Positions 8,867 to 18,008 of a stretch of DNA of 64,000 bases are shown here, in pieces (within the stretch, counting starts at the first letter, position 1; every line of letters begins with the position of its first letter). The position numbers were made by a program, and so were the translations under genes. The DNA comes from Pelagibacterales bacterium SAG-MED11. GTDB lineage: Bacteria; Pseudomonadota; Alphaproteobacteria; Pelagibacterales; Pelagibacteraceae. The notes beneath the pieces are model-generated. The model was given only the letters and a program-made list of their open reading frames with translations. It was not told the DNA's origin and did no database searches. The stretch is taken from positions 1 to 64,000 of the forward strand of contig JACWDI010000002.1 in assembly GCA_014654265.1 (NCBI GenBank), read 5' to 3'.

Positions 8867-9721
8867 CTATCTGTTAATACCTCTGAGTCTCTCAGATCTT
8901 CTTCTTAAGAGTTCAGCGGTAACTAATATTAATGTTGATAAAATAATTAGACAAGTTGCAACGGCCAGAATGGTTGGGCTCAACTGTTCTCTTAACCCTG
9001 TCCACATTTGAATAGGGATTGTAGTATTTTCTAACCCAGCTAAGAACAATACCACCACAACTTCATCAAATGAAGTTACAAAAGCAAATAATCCTCCAGA
9101 TATCACACCGGGTAGAATTAATGGTAAAGTAATTTTCATAAAAGTATTTACTGGATTACTACCAAGACTTGCTGCTGCTCTTGTTACGCTATGGTCAAAT
9201 CCTGATAAAGTTGCAGTAACAGTGATTACTACAAATGGTGTACCTAATATAATATGAGCAAGAATTATACCTAAATGAGTTGCAGCCAAACCTGCTTTAG
9301 CCATAAAGAAAAATATTGCTACACCAGAAATAATTAATGGAACGATCATTGGAGATATTAAAACTGCCATAATTAAACCCTTGTAAGGCATGTGTCTACT
9401 GCTTAAGCCTAAAGCAGCAACAGTTCCTAAAATAACTGAACCAATTGTTGCAAAAATTGCAATGATAAAACTATTTTTTGTAGCTAAACCCCAAGGATTT
9501 TTGGTTCCATAGATCATGTCCTTATACCATCTTAATGAAAACGCATCAGGGTCTAGTCGTTTCATTCCATCGGAAAAAACTAAAAATTCCTCAGCATTGA
9601 AAGATAATGGGAAAATTACAAATAGTGGAGCAATAAGAAAAAAGAAAACTGCTGCACAAATAGTCAAATAAACATAATGCCAAATTCTATAATGTGGTTC
9701 TGTATATTTTGGTAAGGCCAT
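8867..9721 (-). CDS. ABC transporter permease, PotC-like
   Basis: A 284-residue inner-membrane permease of the spermidine/putrescine/iron-type family (binding-protein-dependent transport domain), with about six membrane segments. The cytoplasmic coupling loop reads TRAAASLGSNPVNTFMKITLPLILPG, the EAA-type motif that docks the ATPase. It is the last transporter gene of the set, 4 bp after the other permease and 12 bp before the FadN-type gene. The fold does not reveal the substrate; a polyamine, ectoine-like solute or other amine would all be compatible. Confidence 0.88.
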   Translation of the reverse strand: MALPKYTEPHYRIWHYVYLTICAAVFFFLIAPLFVIFPLSFNAEEFLVFSDGMKRLDPDAFSLRWYKDMIYGTKNPWGLATKNSFIIAIFATIGSVILGTVAALGLSSRHMPYKGLIMAVLISPMIVPLIISGVAIFFFMAKAGLAATHLGIILAHIILGTPFVVITVTATLSGFDHSVTRAAASLGSNPVNTFMKITLPLILPGVISGGLFAFVTSFDEVVVVLFLAGLENTTIPIQMWTGLREQLSPTILAVATCLIILSTLILVTAELLRRRSERLRGINR

Positions 9722-9725
9722 TCTT

Positions 9726-10979
9726 TTATCCTAATTTAATATTATCTATTCCAACTAATTTATTATACACCCAGTAAATCGCTAAAACTCCAGTCAATAA
9801 CATTAAACCCATTGCTGATGCAAAACTCCAATCAAGCGTACTCTTCATATGAAATGCAATTTGATTACTGATTAAAGTACCAGAGGCTCCTCCAACTAAG
9901 GCTGGGGTTATATAATAACCTATAGCTAATATGAAAACTAATAAACAACCAGCTCCAATTCCTGGAATAGTTAATGGAAAATAAACTTTCCAAAAAGCTA
10001 CAAAAGGTGTGCCACCTAATGATTTTCCAGCTCTCATCAAGCTTGGGGAGATAGTTTTCATCACGCTATAAAGTGGCAAAACCATAAAAGGTAACAAAAT
10101 CTGTGTCATCGCAACATAGCTACCTGTTTTATTGAACATCATTTCAGGCCTATTATCATCGGCCACTAATCCTATGCCAACAAAGAAATCATTAACCAAA
10201 CCCTGTTGTTGCAACAAAATCATCCAACTAGCAGTTCTTACAAGTAATGATGTCCAAAATGGAAGAAGTACACAGATCATTAAAAGGTTACTATACTTCA
10301 TAGGTAAAGTAGCTAACAAATGAGCAATTGGGTATGCCATTAAAAAACAAAATAATGTAACAAAAAATGCAATTTCTAAAGTTCTTAGCCATAGAACTCT
10401 ATGGATTCGTCTATCTTCAGGAACATTTACTATTTCTCCATTCTCATTTTTAAACATGTCTATACCCTTTAGATATTTCTGACCAGTATATGCTGGAGCT
10501 CTTCTTTTAATTGCTTGCCAATATTCAACATTAGCCCATCTTTTGTGAACAGCCATTATTTGTTCTTTGTAGTTTCCTTCTTCGAAAGATTTAGATTTTC
10601 TCCTTAATTTTTTAATAATACTTTTAAATCCATTCTTTGTATAATTTAGTTGTGTAGATAATTTTCCCTCACGTTTTTCTTCTACTAATTTTATAAAATC
10701 TGAATGAAAAGCTGCAAAAACTTCTTCCTCTGGTAATTCTTTACCATCCCATTTTTCCATTGCTTTAAAAGTTTTGGGAAGCATTTCAGTGACCATCTTA
10801 TCATCCACACTTCTCATAAGCATGTCTCCAATGGGAAAAACATAAGTGATAATAATAAATAATAGCAAAGGTGCTACAAGTAGGAAGGCTTTAATCTTAT
10901 TTCTTCTTTCAGCTTTTTTAAGACTTACCTCTAAAGGAATTCCATCGGTTGTTAAAATTTGTTTTGTTTCTGAGCTCAT
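9726..10979 (-). CDS. ABC transporter permease, PotB-like, with a large N-terminal insert
   Basis: A 417-residue permease partner of the PotC-like protein, considerably longer than classic PotB (about 275-285). The first membrane helix is at about residues 28-50. A soluble, highly charged segment of about 140 residues (about 55-190, including KLRRKSKSFEEGNYKEQ) then precedes the usual permease core. The coupling loop is MRAGKSLGGTPFVAFWKVYFPLTIPG. The insert should face the periplasm if the first helix is oriented as in PotB. A hairpin terminator lies just upstream, between this gene and the SBP gene. Confidence 0.87.
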   Translation of the reverse strand: MSSETKQILTTDGIPLEVSLKKAERRNKIKAFLLVAPLLLFIIITYVFPIGDMLMRSVDDKMVTEMLPKTFKAMEKWDGKELPEEEVFAAFHSDFIKLVEEKREGKLSTQLNYTKNGFKSIIKKLRRKSKSFEEGNYKEQIMAVHKRWANVEYWQAIKRRAPAYTGQKYLKGIDMFKNENGEIVNVPEDRRIHRVLWLRTLEIAFFVTLFCFLMAYPIAHLLATLPMKYSNLLMICVLLPFWTSLLVRTASWMILLQQQGLVNDFFVGIGLVADDNRPEMMFNKTGSYVAMTQILLPFMVLPLYSVMKTISPSLMRAGKSLGGTPFVAFWKVYFPLTIPGIGAGCLLVFILAIGYYITPALVGGASGTLISNQIAFHMKSTLDWSFASAMGLMLLTGVLAIYWVYNKLVGIDNIKLG

Positions 10980-10986
10980 AAATAAA

Positions 10987-11013
10987 AAGGGCGGTTATCA
11001 AATAACCGCCCTT
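10987..11013 (-). terminator. strong hairpin between the SBP and permease genes
   Basis: A perfect 12-bp inverted repeat with a 3-nt loop (AAGGGCGGTTAT / ATAACCGCCCTT), followed on the minus strand by TTTTTATT. It matches an intrinsic terminator placed after the SBP stop and before the permease start. Partial readthrough would give much SBP and little permease, a common arrangement for binding-protein transporters. Confidence 0.85.
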
Positions 11014-11050
11014 AAATTATAATATATAATTAAGTTTAATAAAACTTAAA

Positions 11051-12172
11051 TTATAGACCAGCTTTCATAGCTTCCCATTTTTCACCAAGCTCTGTACCGT
11101 TGTCAGCCCAGTAAAGTGGATCTACTAAGAAGTAGTTTTTAGTGTTAGCTGGTGCAGTTGGCATTTGTGGTACCATATTAGTTTTACCATCTTTATACCA
11201 CGGCTCTCCTGCTTCCATAATAGCTATAGAAGATTTTCTCCAAGGAGCGTATGCAATATATTTTGCACTTCCTGCTAACATTTCTGTGCTAGTCATCATA
11301 GCTAAAGCTTTTTTAGCCATACCATTAGCATCGTTTGGTCCACCCTTAACTTGTACGAAGTACTCGTAGTCAAGACCTTGTCCATCCCATACTTGAACTA
11401 GTGGTGCACCTTCTCCAACGATAGCATTGAAGAATCTACCATTCCAACCAGTTGCCATAACAACTTCACCGCTCATTAATAGTTCTGGTGGTTGAGCACC
11501 TGCAGACCAAAATACACATCCACCTTTTGGATCTGTACATAACTCTTTGATCTTGTTCATAGCTCTATCAACACCTTTATCTGTGTTTAAAGCTTTATAG
11601 ATTTTTGCTCCACCTTTTCCTGGTTTAACTCCATCTGCAGCTAAAGCGATCTCTAAGTTTGTTAAAGCGCCTTTGTAGATAGCTCTTTTTCCAGGGAATT
11701 TTTTAGTGTTAAAGAAATCTTTGATAGTCTTTGGAGTACCTTTAACATTATTTTTGTTATAAGCGTAGTTCCAAGAATATAAAATATTTCCTACAGCACA
11801 TTTACTTGGCATTGCAGTAAAGAAATCTTTACTTGCAGGAGTTCCATCTGGTGCAGGTGGGAAGTCTTTGTCAAAATCAAATTCAACAAATAATCCTTCA
11901 TCACATCCATTGATAGTATCCATTGCAAATACGTCGATTATATCCCACGTAATTTTGCCAGCTTCTTTTTGTGCTTTGATCTCAGACAATCCACCTGAAT
12001 AATCAACCCAGTTGATAGTTATACCAAGGGCTTTTCCAGTAGGATCACCATAACCTAACTTTTGAGACTCTGTGTAAGCTCCACCCCAAGACACTGCAGT
12101 TACTGCAAATGCTGAAGTAGTTACAGAGATAGCAAAAGAAATGGCTAGTAATAATTTACTAAGTGTTTTCAT
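11051..12172 (-). CDS. periplasmic substrate-binding protein, PotD/spermidine-putrescine type
   Basis: A 373-residue binding protein of the extracellular solute-binding family 1/PotD type. A signal peptide (residues 1-23, LSKLLLAISFAISVTTSAFA) is followed by VSWGGAYTESQ, the usual first strand of this family. It carries several Trp and Tyr residues and Cys at about residues 89, 124 and 193. It has its own sigma70-like promoter, a GGAGG ribosome site 4 nt before ATG, and a terminator right after the stop, so it is built for higher expression than its neighbours. The ligand is unknown; an ectoine-hydrolase-like gene upstream suggests a compatible solute or diamine. Confidence 0.88.
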   Translation of the reverse strand: MKTLSKLLLAISFAISVTTSAFAVTAVSWGGAYTESQKLGYGDPTGKALGITINWVDYSGGLSEIKAQKEAGKITWDIIDVFAMDTINGCDEGLFVEFDFDKDFPPAPDGTPASKDFFTAMPSKCAVGNILYSWNYAYNKNNVKGTPKTIKDFFNTKKFPGKRAIYKGALTNLEIALAADGVKPGKGGAKIYKALNTDKGVDRAMNKIKELCTDPKGGCVFWSAGAQPPELLMSGEVVMATGWNGRFFNAIVGEGAPLVQVWDGQGLDYEYFVQVKGGPNDANGMAKKALAMMTSTEMLAGSAKYIAYAPWRKSSIAIMEAGEPWYKDGKTNMVPQMPTAPANTKNYFLVDPLYWADNGTELGEKWEAMKAGL

Positions 12173-12207
12173 TTTTCCTCCGTTTAAACGTTTTTTTATA
12201 AAAAGAG

Positions 12208-12236
12208 ATTACAACAAGATCGATAATGAGAGTCAA
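12208..12236 (-). promoter_or_regulatory. sigma70-type promoter of the PotD-like SBP gene
   Basis: On the minus strand, TTGACT (plus 12231-12236) and TGTAAT (plus 12208-12213) are separated by exactly 17 bp, near the consensus boxes. The start point would fall about 30 bp upstream of the SBP ATG, after a GTTTAAAC palindrome. It supports independent transcription of the SBP downstream of the ATPase gene. Confidence 0.6.
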
Positions 12237-12274
12237 CAGCCCTTTTTGTAAGTTATACAAGATGTAATTGGTGT

Positions 12275-13354
12275 TTATTTTGGGTCTAATGCTCTAGCAT
12301 CTTCACTATTCCAACCAATTTTGATTTCATTACCTAATTTAACATCAAGATTAGATGAACTATTTGGTACTTTGAGAATAAATTCAGAATTTCCTAATAA
12401 ATTAATTCTTACTCTAGTATGGTCACCATGATAAATAACTTCTTCAATTTTTCCTTTATGAACATTATCCATCTTGTCACCTGGATTGATTAAAGCTCTC
12501 TCAGGTCTTAAAGATACGGTTGTTTTATCCCCTTTTCCTTTAACAGAAATAGGATTTGCTAATATTTCTGCATTAGCTAACTTCACTTTACATTTTCCAC
12601 CAGAAATATCTGACACTTCTCCAGCAAAAGTATTATTTTCTCCAATAAATTCTGCAACAAATGAATTAACTGGTTTTTCATACAGTTCATCAGGACTTGA
12701 GAGCTGTTGAACTTTACCATCATTGAAAACTGCAATACGATTTGACATTGTAAGAGCTTCACTTTGGTCATGTGTTACATAAACAACAGTTACACCAATA
12801 CTTTCATGAATATGTTTAATTTCATACTGCATACTCTCTCTCAAATTTTTATCTAAAGCACCCAGAGGTTCATCCATTAAAACTAGTTGTGGATCAAATA
12901 CTAGTGACCTCGCTACTGCAACTCTTTGTTGCTGTCCTCCGGACAATTGACCTGGCATTCTCTGAGCAAATCCTTGCAGTGAAACCATTGATAGTGCTTT
13001 ATCAATTTTTTTATCTGCTTCATCTTTAGGAATTTTTCTAACTCTTAAAGGAAATGCTAAATTTTCATAAACTGTCATATGTGGAAACAAAGCATAATTT
13101 TGAAATACCATTCCGATACCTCTTTTATGGGGTGGAATACTTGAAATTGCTTTTCCGTCTAAATAAATTTCACCATGGGTTGGTGTTTCAAATCCAGCCA
13201 ACATCATTAAACAAGTAGTCTTACCAGAACCAGAAGGTCCTAACATAGTAACAAACTCTCCTTCTTCGATATCTAATTGAAGATCTTTTACGACAAGTAT
13301 TTTACCGTCATAACTTTTGTCTACTTTGTCAAATTTTACGAATTCTTTATTCAT
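12275..13354 (-). CDS. ABC transporter ATPase, PotA-like
   Basis: A 359-residue ATPase that energises the adjacent permeases. It has Walker A GPSGSGKTT, Q-loop VFQNYALFPHMT, signature LSGGQQQRVAVARSL, Walker B LVLMDEPLGALD and the H-loop VTHDQSEAL. About 120 C-terminal residues form a TOBE-type regulatory domain (SLRPERALINPGD), as in PotA/UgpC/FbpC. It lies between the M24 gene and the SBP on the same strand. The family is broad, so PotA is structural shorthand and not a claim that polyamines are the substrate. Confidence 0.9.
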   Translation of the reverse strand: MNKEFVKFDKVDKSYDGKILVVKDLQLDIEEGEFVTMLGPSGSGKTTCLMMLAGFETPTHGEIYLDGKAISSIPPHKRGIGMVFQNYALFPHMTVYENLAFPLRVRKIPKDEADKKIDKALSMVSLQGFAQRMPGQLSGGQQQRVAVARSLVFDPQLVLMDEPLGALDKNLRESMQYEIKHIHESIGVTVVYVTHDQSEALTMSNRIAVFNDGKVQQLSSPDELYEKPVNSFVAEFIGENNTFAGEVSDISGGKCKVKLANAEILANPISVKGKGDKTTVSLRPERALINPGDKMDNVHKGKIEEVIYHGDHTRVRINLLGNSEFILKVPNSSSNLDVKLGNEIKIGWNSEDARALDPK

Positions 13355-13410
13355 TGAAATTAAATTATGAATTTAAAACATTTGTAAGTGTAAATATCAA
13401 CCCCTAATAA

Positions 13411-14580
13411 CTAGCTTTTCACATGAAGTTCTTTAGAAAAATTACAAAATAATTCATAACCCTTATCAGTAACTCTAATTGCTTCAGATGCTTCAACTCC
13501 CCAATTCCCAAATTGCATCACTGCAATCATATGAAAAGTAACATTAGGTTGTAAAACCGTCATATCACCTTTAGAAATATTTAAAGTATGCTCGCCCCAA
13601 TCAGGTGGATATCCTATACCAATGGAATATCCAGTTCTTGAAGTTTTTTCTATTCCATATTTATCTAACACTTTCCAAAAAGCTTGAGCAACATCATCAG
13701 CAGTATTTCCTACTTTAACTAGATCTATTCCTGCTTGAAGCGCTTCATTAGTCTTCTTCATAGTATCAATTTTTTTTTGGTCTGGTTTTCCTAGTAGAAC
13801 TGTACGAGCCATAGGACAGTGATATTTTTTATTAACACCTGATAATTCAATAATCGTAGCTTCTCCTTCAACAAATTTATCTTCTGACCACGTTAGATGT
13901 GAAGCAGATGTACCTTTTCCAGTTGGTATCATTGGAACTATTGATGAATAGTCTCCTCCAAAATCAGGAGTTCCTTTTATTAATGTAGTATAGATTTCTG
14001 AAACTGCATCGCATTGTCTTACTCCTGGATTAATAACTTCAAAAGCCTTTTTCATTCCTAGTTGAGAAATTTGAGATGCAGCTTTCATAAACTTTATTTC
14101 TGCATCAGATTTTACAACTCTAACCCAATTTACTAACCGCTCACAATCCAAAATTTTTGCATTTGGTAAACCTTGTTTAATTTTCTCGTAACAATAAGCA
14201 GTGAAATAATGACTATCCATTTCTAGTCCTACTGAGAGTTTGTCCCACTTTCTTTCTTTAATAAGATCTACTAAAGCGTCGTAAGGGTGTAACGGCCATG
14301 TATGTATATATTTTTCATGATACTTAATTATATTTTCATCTTTTAGATAGGTTTTTATATATGCGCCTCCCGCATCTTGATTTCTAACAAAACAAATTGG
14401 TTCATCGGCGTTTATATGTACCATTACACATTGAGCATAATAAAATGACCAAGCATCATAACCTGTTAAATAATTCATATTAGATGGATCTTGTGAGATT
14501 AAAAGTTCAATACCTTTTTTCTGCATTGAAGCTTGGACTTTTTTTAATCTTGATTTGTATTCTTCACTAGTAAAATTCAT
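13411..14580 (-). CDS. doeA: M24-family hydrolase, probable ectoine hydrolase (DoeA/EutD-like)
   Basis: A 389-residue protein with the creatinase N-domain (about 1-130) and pita-bread M24 catalytic domain (about 160-380). The metal ligands of true aminopeptidases are not conserved: the usual Asp-x-Gly start is IIELSGVNKKYH, and the second Asp position reads CPMART. Ectoine hydrolases share this metal-free pattern; Glu245 lines up, as I recall it, with the nucleophilic Glu described for EutD. Ring opening of ectoine would give N-acetyl-diaminobutyrate. It lies 3 bp from an EutA-like gene, a known eut/doe pairing. Creatinase-like or proline-dipeptidase-like activity remains possible; no DoeB deacetylase is seen here. 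Confidence 0.62.
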   Translation of the reverse strand: MNFTSEEYKSRLKKVQASMQKKGIELLISQDPSNMNYLTGYDAWSFYYAQCVMVHINADEPICFVRNQDAGGAYIKTYLKDENIIKYHEKYIHTWPLHPYDALVDLIKERKWDKLSVGLEMDSHYFTAYCYEKIKQGLPNAKILDCERLVNWVRVVKSDAEIKFMKAASQISQLGMKKAFEVINPGVRQCDAVSEIYTTLIKGTPDFGGDYSSIVPMIPTGKGTSASHLTWSEDKFVEGEATIIELSGVNKKYHCPMARTVLLGKPDQKKIDTMKKTNEALQAGIDLVKVGNTADDVAQAFWKVLDKYGIEKTSRTGYSIGIGYPPDWGEHTLNISKGDMTVLQPNVTFHMIAVMQFGNWGVEASEAIRVTDKGYELFCNFSKELHVKS

Positions 14581-14583
14581 AAT

Positions 14584-15327
14584 CTAATTATTAAATAATT
14601 CACCGTAGCCTTCAATTTTACTTTTAAAATCAATCTGGTTGAGTGTATCCCAAATTAAAGTTTGATTGCTAGATAAAACTATTTTATTCATTTTTTTTTC
14701 TAGATCTTTAATAATTGATAATACAGGTAACGCAGTACAAGAAACAAACAATGCATCACTATTTAACAAATCTATTTTACTTAAAACATCAAATAAATGA
14801 TCTGGATTAACTTTTCCTATATCTAAATCTGAGGCTATATCAAAATAAGTTAGTCCAGTAATTTCTATATTTTCTTTTTTAAAATAATTGATTACTGACT
14901 GATTTATTTCATCTGTATAAGGTGTGAATATAGATAATTTATTTATCTTAAGTGCTTTTAATGCATTAATTGCAGATGTAATTGGTGTTGTAACTTTTGT
15001 ATTTGGTTTTGTTGAATTAACTTTTTCATAAATAGATGAATATCCTGCAGCAATTGTTCCTGAAGTACATCCATATGCTATACAATCAATTTTTTGACCA
15101 GGTAAGATATTCTTTACAACTTTAGGAATATCATCTGCCATTTTTTTTAATGTTTCGTTTGTTAAGGGATTATAACTTTGAATTCTGTTACAAAATAAGT
15201 CTATGTCTTTACCATAAATTATATTGTTAAAATCTTTTTCAATTCTAAAGTCACTTGCTAAGGTAATTAATCCTATCCTTGGGTTATGTTTTTCAATAAA
15301 TTTTGGTTCTATTTTAGTTAGTTTCAT
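14584..15327 (-). CDS. eutA: Asp/Glu racemase-superfamily protein, EutA-like
   Basis: A 247-residue member of the Asp/Glu racemase/maleate isomerase/arylmalonate decarboxylase superfamily. The two catalytic-type cysteines are present at matching places in the two half-domains: AYGCTSGTIAAG near residue 87 and VSCTALPV near residue 197. IFTPYTDEINQ and the ITSAINALKAL helix also fit. EutA proteins of this superfamily occur in ectoine-utilisation clusters next to the M24 hydrolase EutD, as here (3-bp gap). The exact reaction of EutA is uncertain, and maleate isomerase is an alternative name. It heads the minus-strand run, divergent from the monooxygenase gene. Confidence 0.62.
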   Translation of the reverse strand: MKLTKIEPKFIEKHNPRIGLITLASDFRIEKDFNNIIYGKDIDLFCNRIQSYNPLTNETLKKMADDIPKVVKNILPGQKIDCIAYGCTSGTIAAGYSSIYEKVNSTKPNTKVTTPITSAINALKALKINKLSIFTPYTDEINQSVINYFKKENIEITGLTYFDIASDLDIGKVNPDHLFDVLSKIDLLNSDALFVSCTALPVLSIIKDLEKKMNKIVLSSNQTLIWDTLNQIDFKSKIEGYGELFNN

Positions 15328-15467
15328 TTAATTGCTGATTAAATATATATTGATTAAATAGTCTAGTTAAATTACAGTCTTAGTTGAGCGATACATAACT
15401 CGTCGATATTTACAAAATACGAAAGTGGGATCGATCGTCTTAGATTTAATTATTTAAGGAGGTTCGA

Positions 15468-16634
15468 ATGAAATTTGGATATTTTTGCAACACCACAAAT
15501 TGGAATCACAAACCATATAATCAACTACTTAATGAAACCAAAGAGATCACAACTTTTTGTGATGAAAATAATTGGGACTCAATTTGGTATACTGAGCATC
15601 ATTTTAATCATGAAGGAATGGAGTCTTGTACAAATCCTTTAATGATGGGTGTTGATGCAGCAGCTAGAACTAAACAAATAAGAATTGGACAAGCATGCAA
15701 TGTCATTACATTTCATAATCCAATCAGATTAGCAGAAGACATAGCCTTGTTAGATCAATTATCAGGTGGCAGAGTTGATGTTGGTATTGGTAGAGGAATC
15801 TATGGAAGAGAAGCAATAAATATGAATAAAGAAGCTGATCTTAAAGACCAGGCTAAAAATTTCAGACTATTCGAAGAATCTTTAACAATTATGAAAAAAG
15901 CTTGGACAGAAGAGTTTTTTAGTCACCAAGGTGAATTTTATACTTATCCCTCACCAAATTTTGTTTGGCAACATGATATGAGTCCGCCAAGTGAAAAGTT
16001 TTTAGATACAAAAACAAATGAAATAAAAAAAATAAGTATCGTTCCTAAACCAAAACAATCACCGCATCCTCCTATTTGGCAAGTTGTTGATGGCGCTAGA
16101 TCAATTGAGTGGGCTGCACAGAATGGTTTAAATACAATTATGTGGATACCAACTGTTAAAGCTTTAAAGAAAAGATTTGAAATTTATAGAGATGCAAAAT
16201 CAAAGGCTGAAAATAGAGATGTTCCATTAGGAGAAGGTATATCTTTAGTAAGAGATATGTTTGTTGCTGAAACTATGGAAGAAGCAGAAAAAATGGCTGG
16301 TGAACACATCATTAATTATATGAAATGGGTTTGTCATTGGAGAGGCTTAGGAAATCACATGGATCCTGGCGAAGAACTTCCTGAGACAAAACATAAATTG
16401 GATTTACTAAACTATGATTTTCTTCATAAAAGAAATTTATTATTTGGTACTCCTGAGTATGTTGTTAATAAAATTAACGAATTAAAATCTGAATTAAATT
16501 TACAAAATCTACAAGTTTGGTCAAACTTCCCCGGTATAGATCATAAAGCTTGCATGAGAAGCATTAAATTATTTAATGACGAGGTAATTCCAAAAATTAA
16601 TTTAGACTCTTCTAATATAGAAAAAGCAAGTTAA
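15468..16634 (+). CDS. luciferase-like flavin-dependent monooxygenase (LLM class)
   Basis: A 388-residue bacterial-luciferase-fold oxygenase using reduced FMN from a separate reductase (none in the window). Typical features are NWDSIWYTEHHFNHEG (the EHH motif), IRIGQACNVITFHNPIRLAEDIALLDQLSGGR and GIGRGIYGRE. It has an unusually good ribosome site for this genome: AAGGAGG at 15456-15462, 5 nt before ATG. It overlaps the AA_synth gene by 1 bp and heads a plus-strand cluster. RutA, which opens the uracil ring, belongs to the same class, and an alpha/beta hydrolase follows, but the Rut partners RutB, RutC and RutF are absent. Confidence 0.87.
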   Translation: MKFGYFCNTTNWNHKPYNQLLNETKEITTFCDENNWDSIWYTEHHFNHEGMESCTNPLMMGVDAAARTKQIRIGQACNVITFHNPIRLAEDIALLDQLSGGRVDVGIGRGIYGREAINMNKEADLKDQAKNFRLFEESLTIMKKAWTEEFFSHQGEFYTYPSPNFVWQHDMSPPSEKFLDTKTNEIKKISIVPKPKQSPHPPIWQVVDGARSIEWAAQNGLNTIMWIPTVKALKKRFEIYRDAKSKAENRDVPLGEGISLVRDMFVAETMEEAEKMAGEHIINYMKWVCHWRGLGNHMDPGEELPETKHKLDLLNYDFLHKRNLLFGTPEYVVNKINELKSELNLQNLQVWSNFPGIDHKACMRSIKLFNDEVIPKINLDSSNIEKAS

Positions 16635-17221
16635 TGGATTTAGAACTTAGAAAGTTTGCAAAGTTTGTTGATAAAACTTTCATTGAAGGTGGAAAGAAAG
16701 CTAAAGAACCAGTCTTATTAGTATCAGTAGCTGCTGTATTCAAAAATCCTTGGGCTGGAAAAGGTTTTGTCGAAGATTTAAAACCAATCATTTTAGATTT
16801 GGCTCCAAAACTTGGTGATATTTTAGTTCCGGAATTAATAAAAGAAATTGGATCACCAGAAAAAATTTTAGCTTATGGTAAAGCAGGAACTGTTGGCTTA
16901 AACGGTGAAATTGAACATGCATCAGCATTCATTCATACCTTAAGATTTGGAAATAAATTTAGAGATGCTGTTGGTGGAACATCTTATTTAAGTTTTACAA
17001 ACACCAGAGGTCCTGCAGGCTCTAAAATATCTATACCAATGATGCATAAAACCGACTCAGGTTTAAGACCTTATTATTTAACTCATGAGTTTACAATTCA
17101 CGATGCACCATTTGATGATGAAATAGTAATTGCAATTGGAGGTGCTTCAAGTGGTAGAGCACATGCTAGAACTGGAGATCGTTATCAAGATATGAAAGAA
17201 ATGGGTTTAGATCCAAAATAA
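16634..17221 (+). CDS. amino acid synthesis family protein (DUF1185/AA_synth)
   Basis: A 195-residue protein of the AA_synth/DUF1185 family, named for gene neighbourhoods rather than known chemistry. I recognise the family from HASAFIHTLRFGNKFRDAVGGTSYLSFTNTR-type blocks, the SKISIPMMHK core and the end ARTGDRYQDMKEMG. It has no signal peptide and should be cytoplasmic. It sits between a flavin monooxygenase (1-bp overlap) and an alpha/beta hydrolase (4-bp gap), so it probably carries out or assists a step between oxygenation and hydrolysis. That role is inference. Confidence 0.75.
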   Translation: MDLELRKFAKFVDKTFIEGGKKAKEPVLLVSVAAVFKNPWAGKGFVEDLKPIILDLAPKLGDILVPELIKEIGSPEKILAYGKAGTVGLNGEIEHASAFIHTLRFGNKFRDAVGGTSYLSFTNTRGPAGSKISIPMMHKTDSGLRPYYLTHEFTIHDAPFDDEIVIAIGGASSGRAHARTGDRYQDMKEMGLDPK

Positions 17222-17225
17222 TTCA

Positions 17226-18008
17226 ATGTCTGATAATTTTGATTCAAATCAAAATCACTATTTTTTTTTAAAAAAAAATACAACTCCGTTAGTTTTTATT
17301 CATGGAGTTGGCCTTGATCATCAAATGTGGCAATCACAAATTAGTAAATTAAATGAATTTTCTATAATTACATATGATTTATTGGGTCATGGAAAAACAC
17401 CTTGCAAAAAAGAAGAGTTAACTCTCAATGATTTTACGAAACAACTTGATGAAATACTAAATAATCTTCAAGTAGATAAGATTAATCTTATTGGGTTTTC
17501 TCTTGGATCTCTAATAGCCTTAGACTTTACCTCAAATTACCAAGATAAAGTTAATAAGCTTATATTAATCGGGACAACTTATAAAAGATCTGAAGCTGAA
17601 AGAGCACTAGTTTTAGATAGATATAACCAAGCTAAACTAAATAAACCAATATCAAAACAAGCACTAAAAAGATGGTTTAGCGATAATTATCTAGAAAACA
17701 ATCCTTCGACTTACGATTTGTTTATGAAAATACTAACTAAAGAACCTGAGGCTCATAAAAACTTTCTTAAAGCTTATGAATTATTTGCTAATCACAACGA
17801 TAATTCATTAATAATCAAGAATATTACTTCAAAGACTTTAATTATGACTGGATCTAATGACCCTGGATCGACTCCAAAAATGTCTCAAGAATTAGCTAAA
17901 GACCTACCTAATTCAATTTTTATTGAAATTAAAAATGGAAAACATCTTTGTAGTATAGAGTGTGCAGATGATGTTAATATGAATATCAAGAATTTTATTA
18001 ATAATTAA
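17226..18008 (+). CDS. alpha/beta-fold hydrolase (RutD/enol-lactonase-like)
   Basis: A 260-residue cytoplasmic serine hydrolase. Features are the oxyanion region FIHGVGLDHQMW, the nucleophile elbow GFSLGS, the acid in MTGSNDPGSTP and the catalytic His in NGKHLCSIE. The size and layout resemble RutD and 3-oxoadipate enol-lactonase PcaD. It is 4 bp after the AA_synth gene and overlaps the aldehyde dehydrogenase by 1 bp. It probably hydrolyses an ester, lactone or carbamate made by the monooxygenase; this is inferred from order alone. Confidence 0.83.
   Translation: MSDNFDSNQNHYFFLKKNTTPLVFIHGVGLDHQMWQSQISKLNEFSIITYDLLGHGKTPCKKEELTLNDFTKQLDEILNNLQVDKINLIGFSLGSLIALDFTSNYQDKVNKLILIGTTYKRSEAERALVLDRYNQAKLNKPISKQALKRWFSDNYLENNPSTYDLFMKILTKEPEAHKNFLKAYELFANHNDNSLIIKNITSKTLIMTGSNDPGSTPKMSQELAKDLPNSIFIEIKNGKHLCSIECADDVNMNIKNFINN

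Noticed and set aside
15361-15455. A slightly GC-richer leader before the monooxygenase with GATCGATC and partial inverted repeats
   Set aside because: I could not draw a convincing stem longer than about 5 bp, so no riboswitch or sRNA is claimed; only the strong AAGGAGG site is kept.
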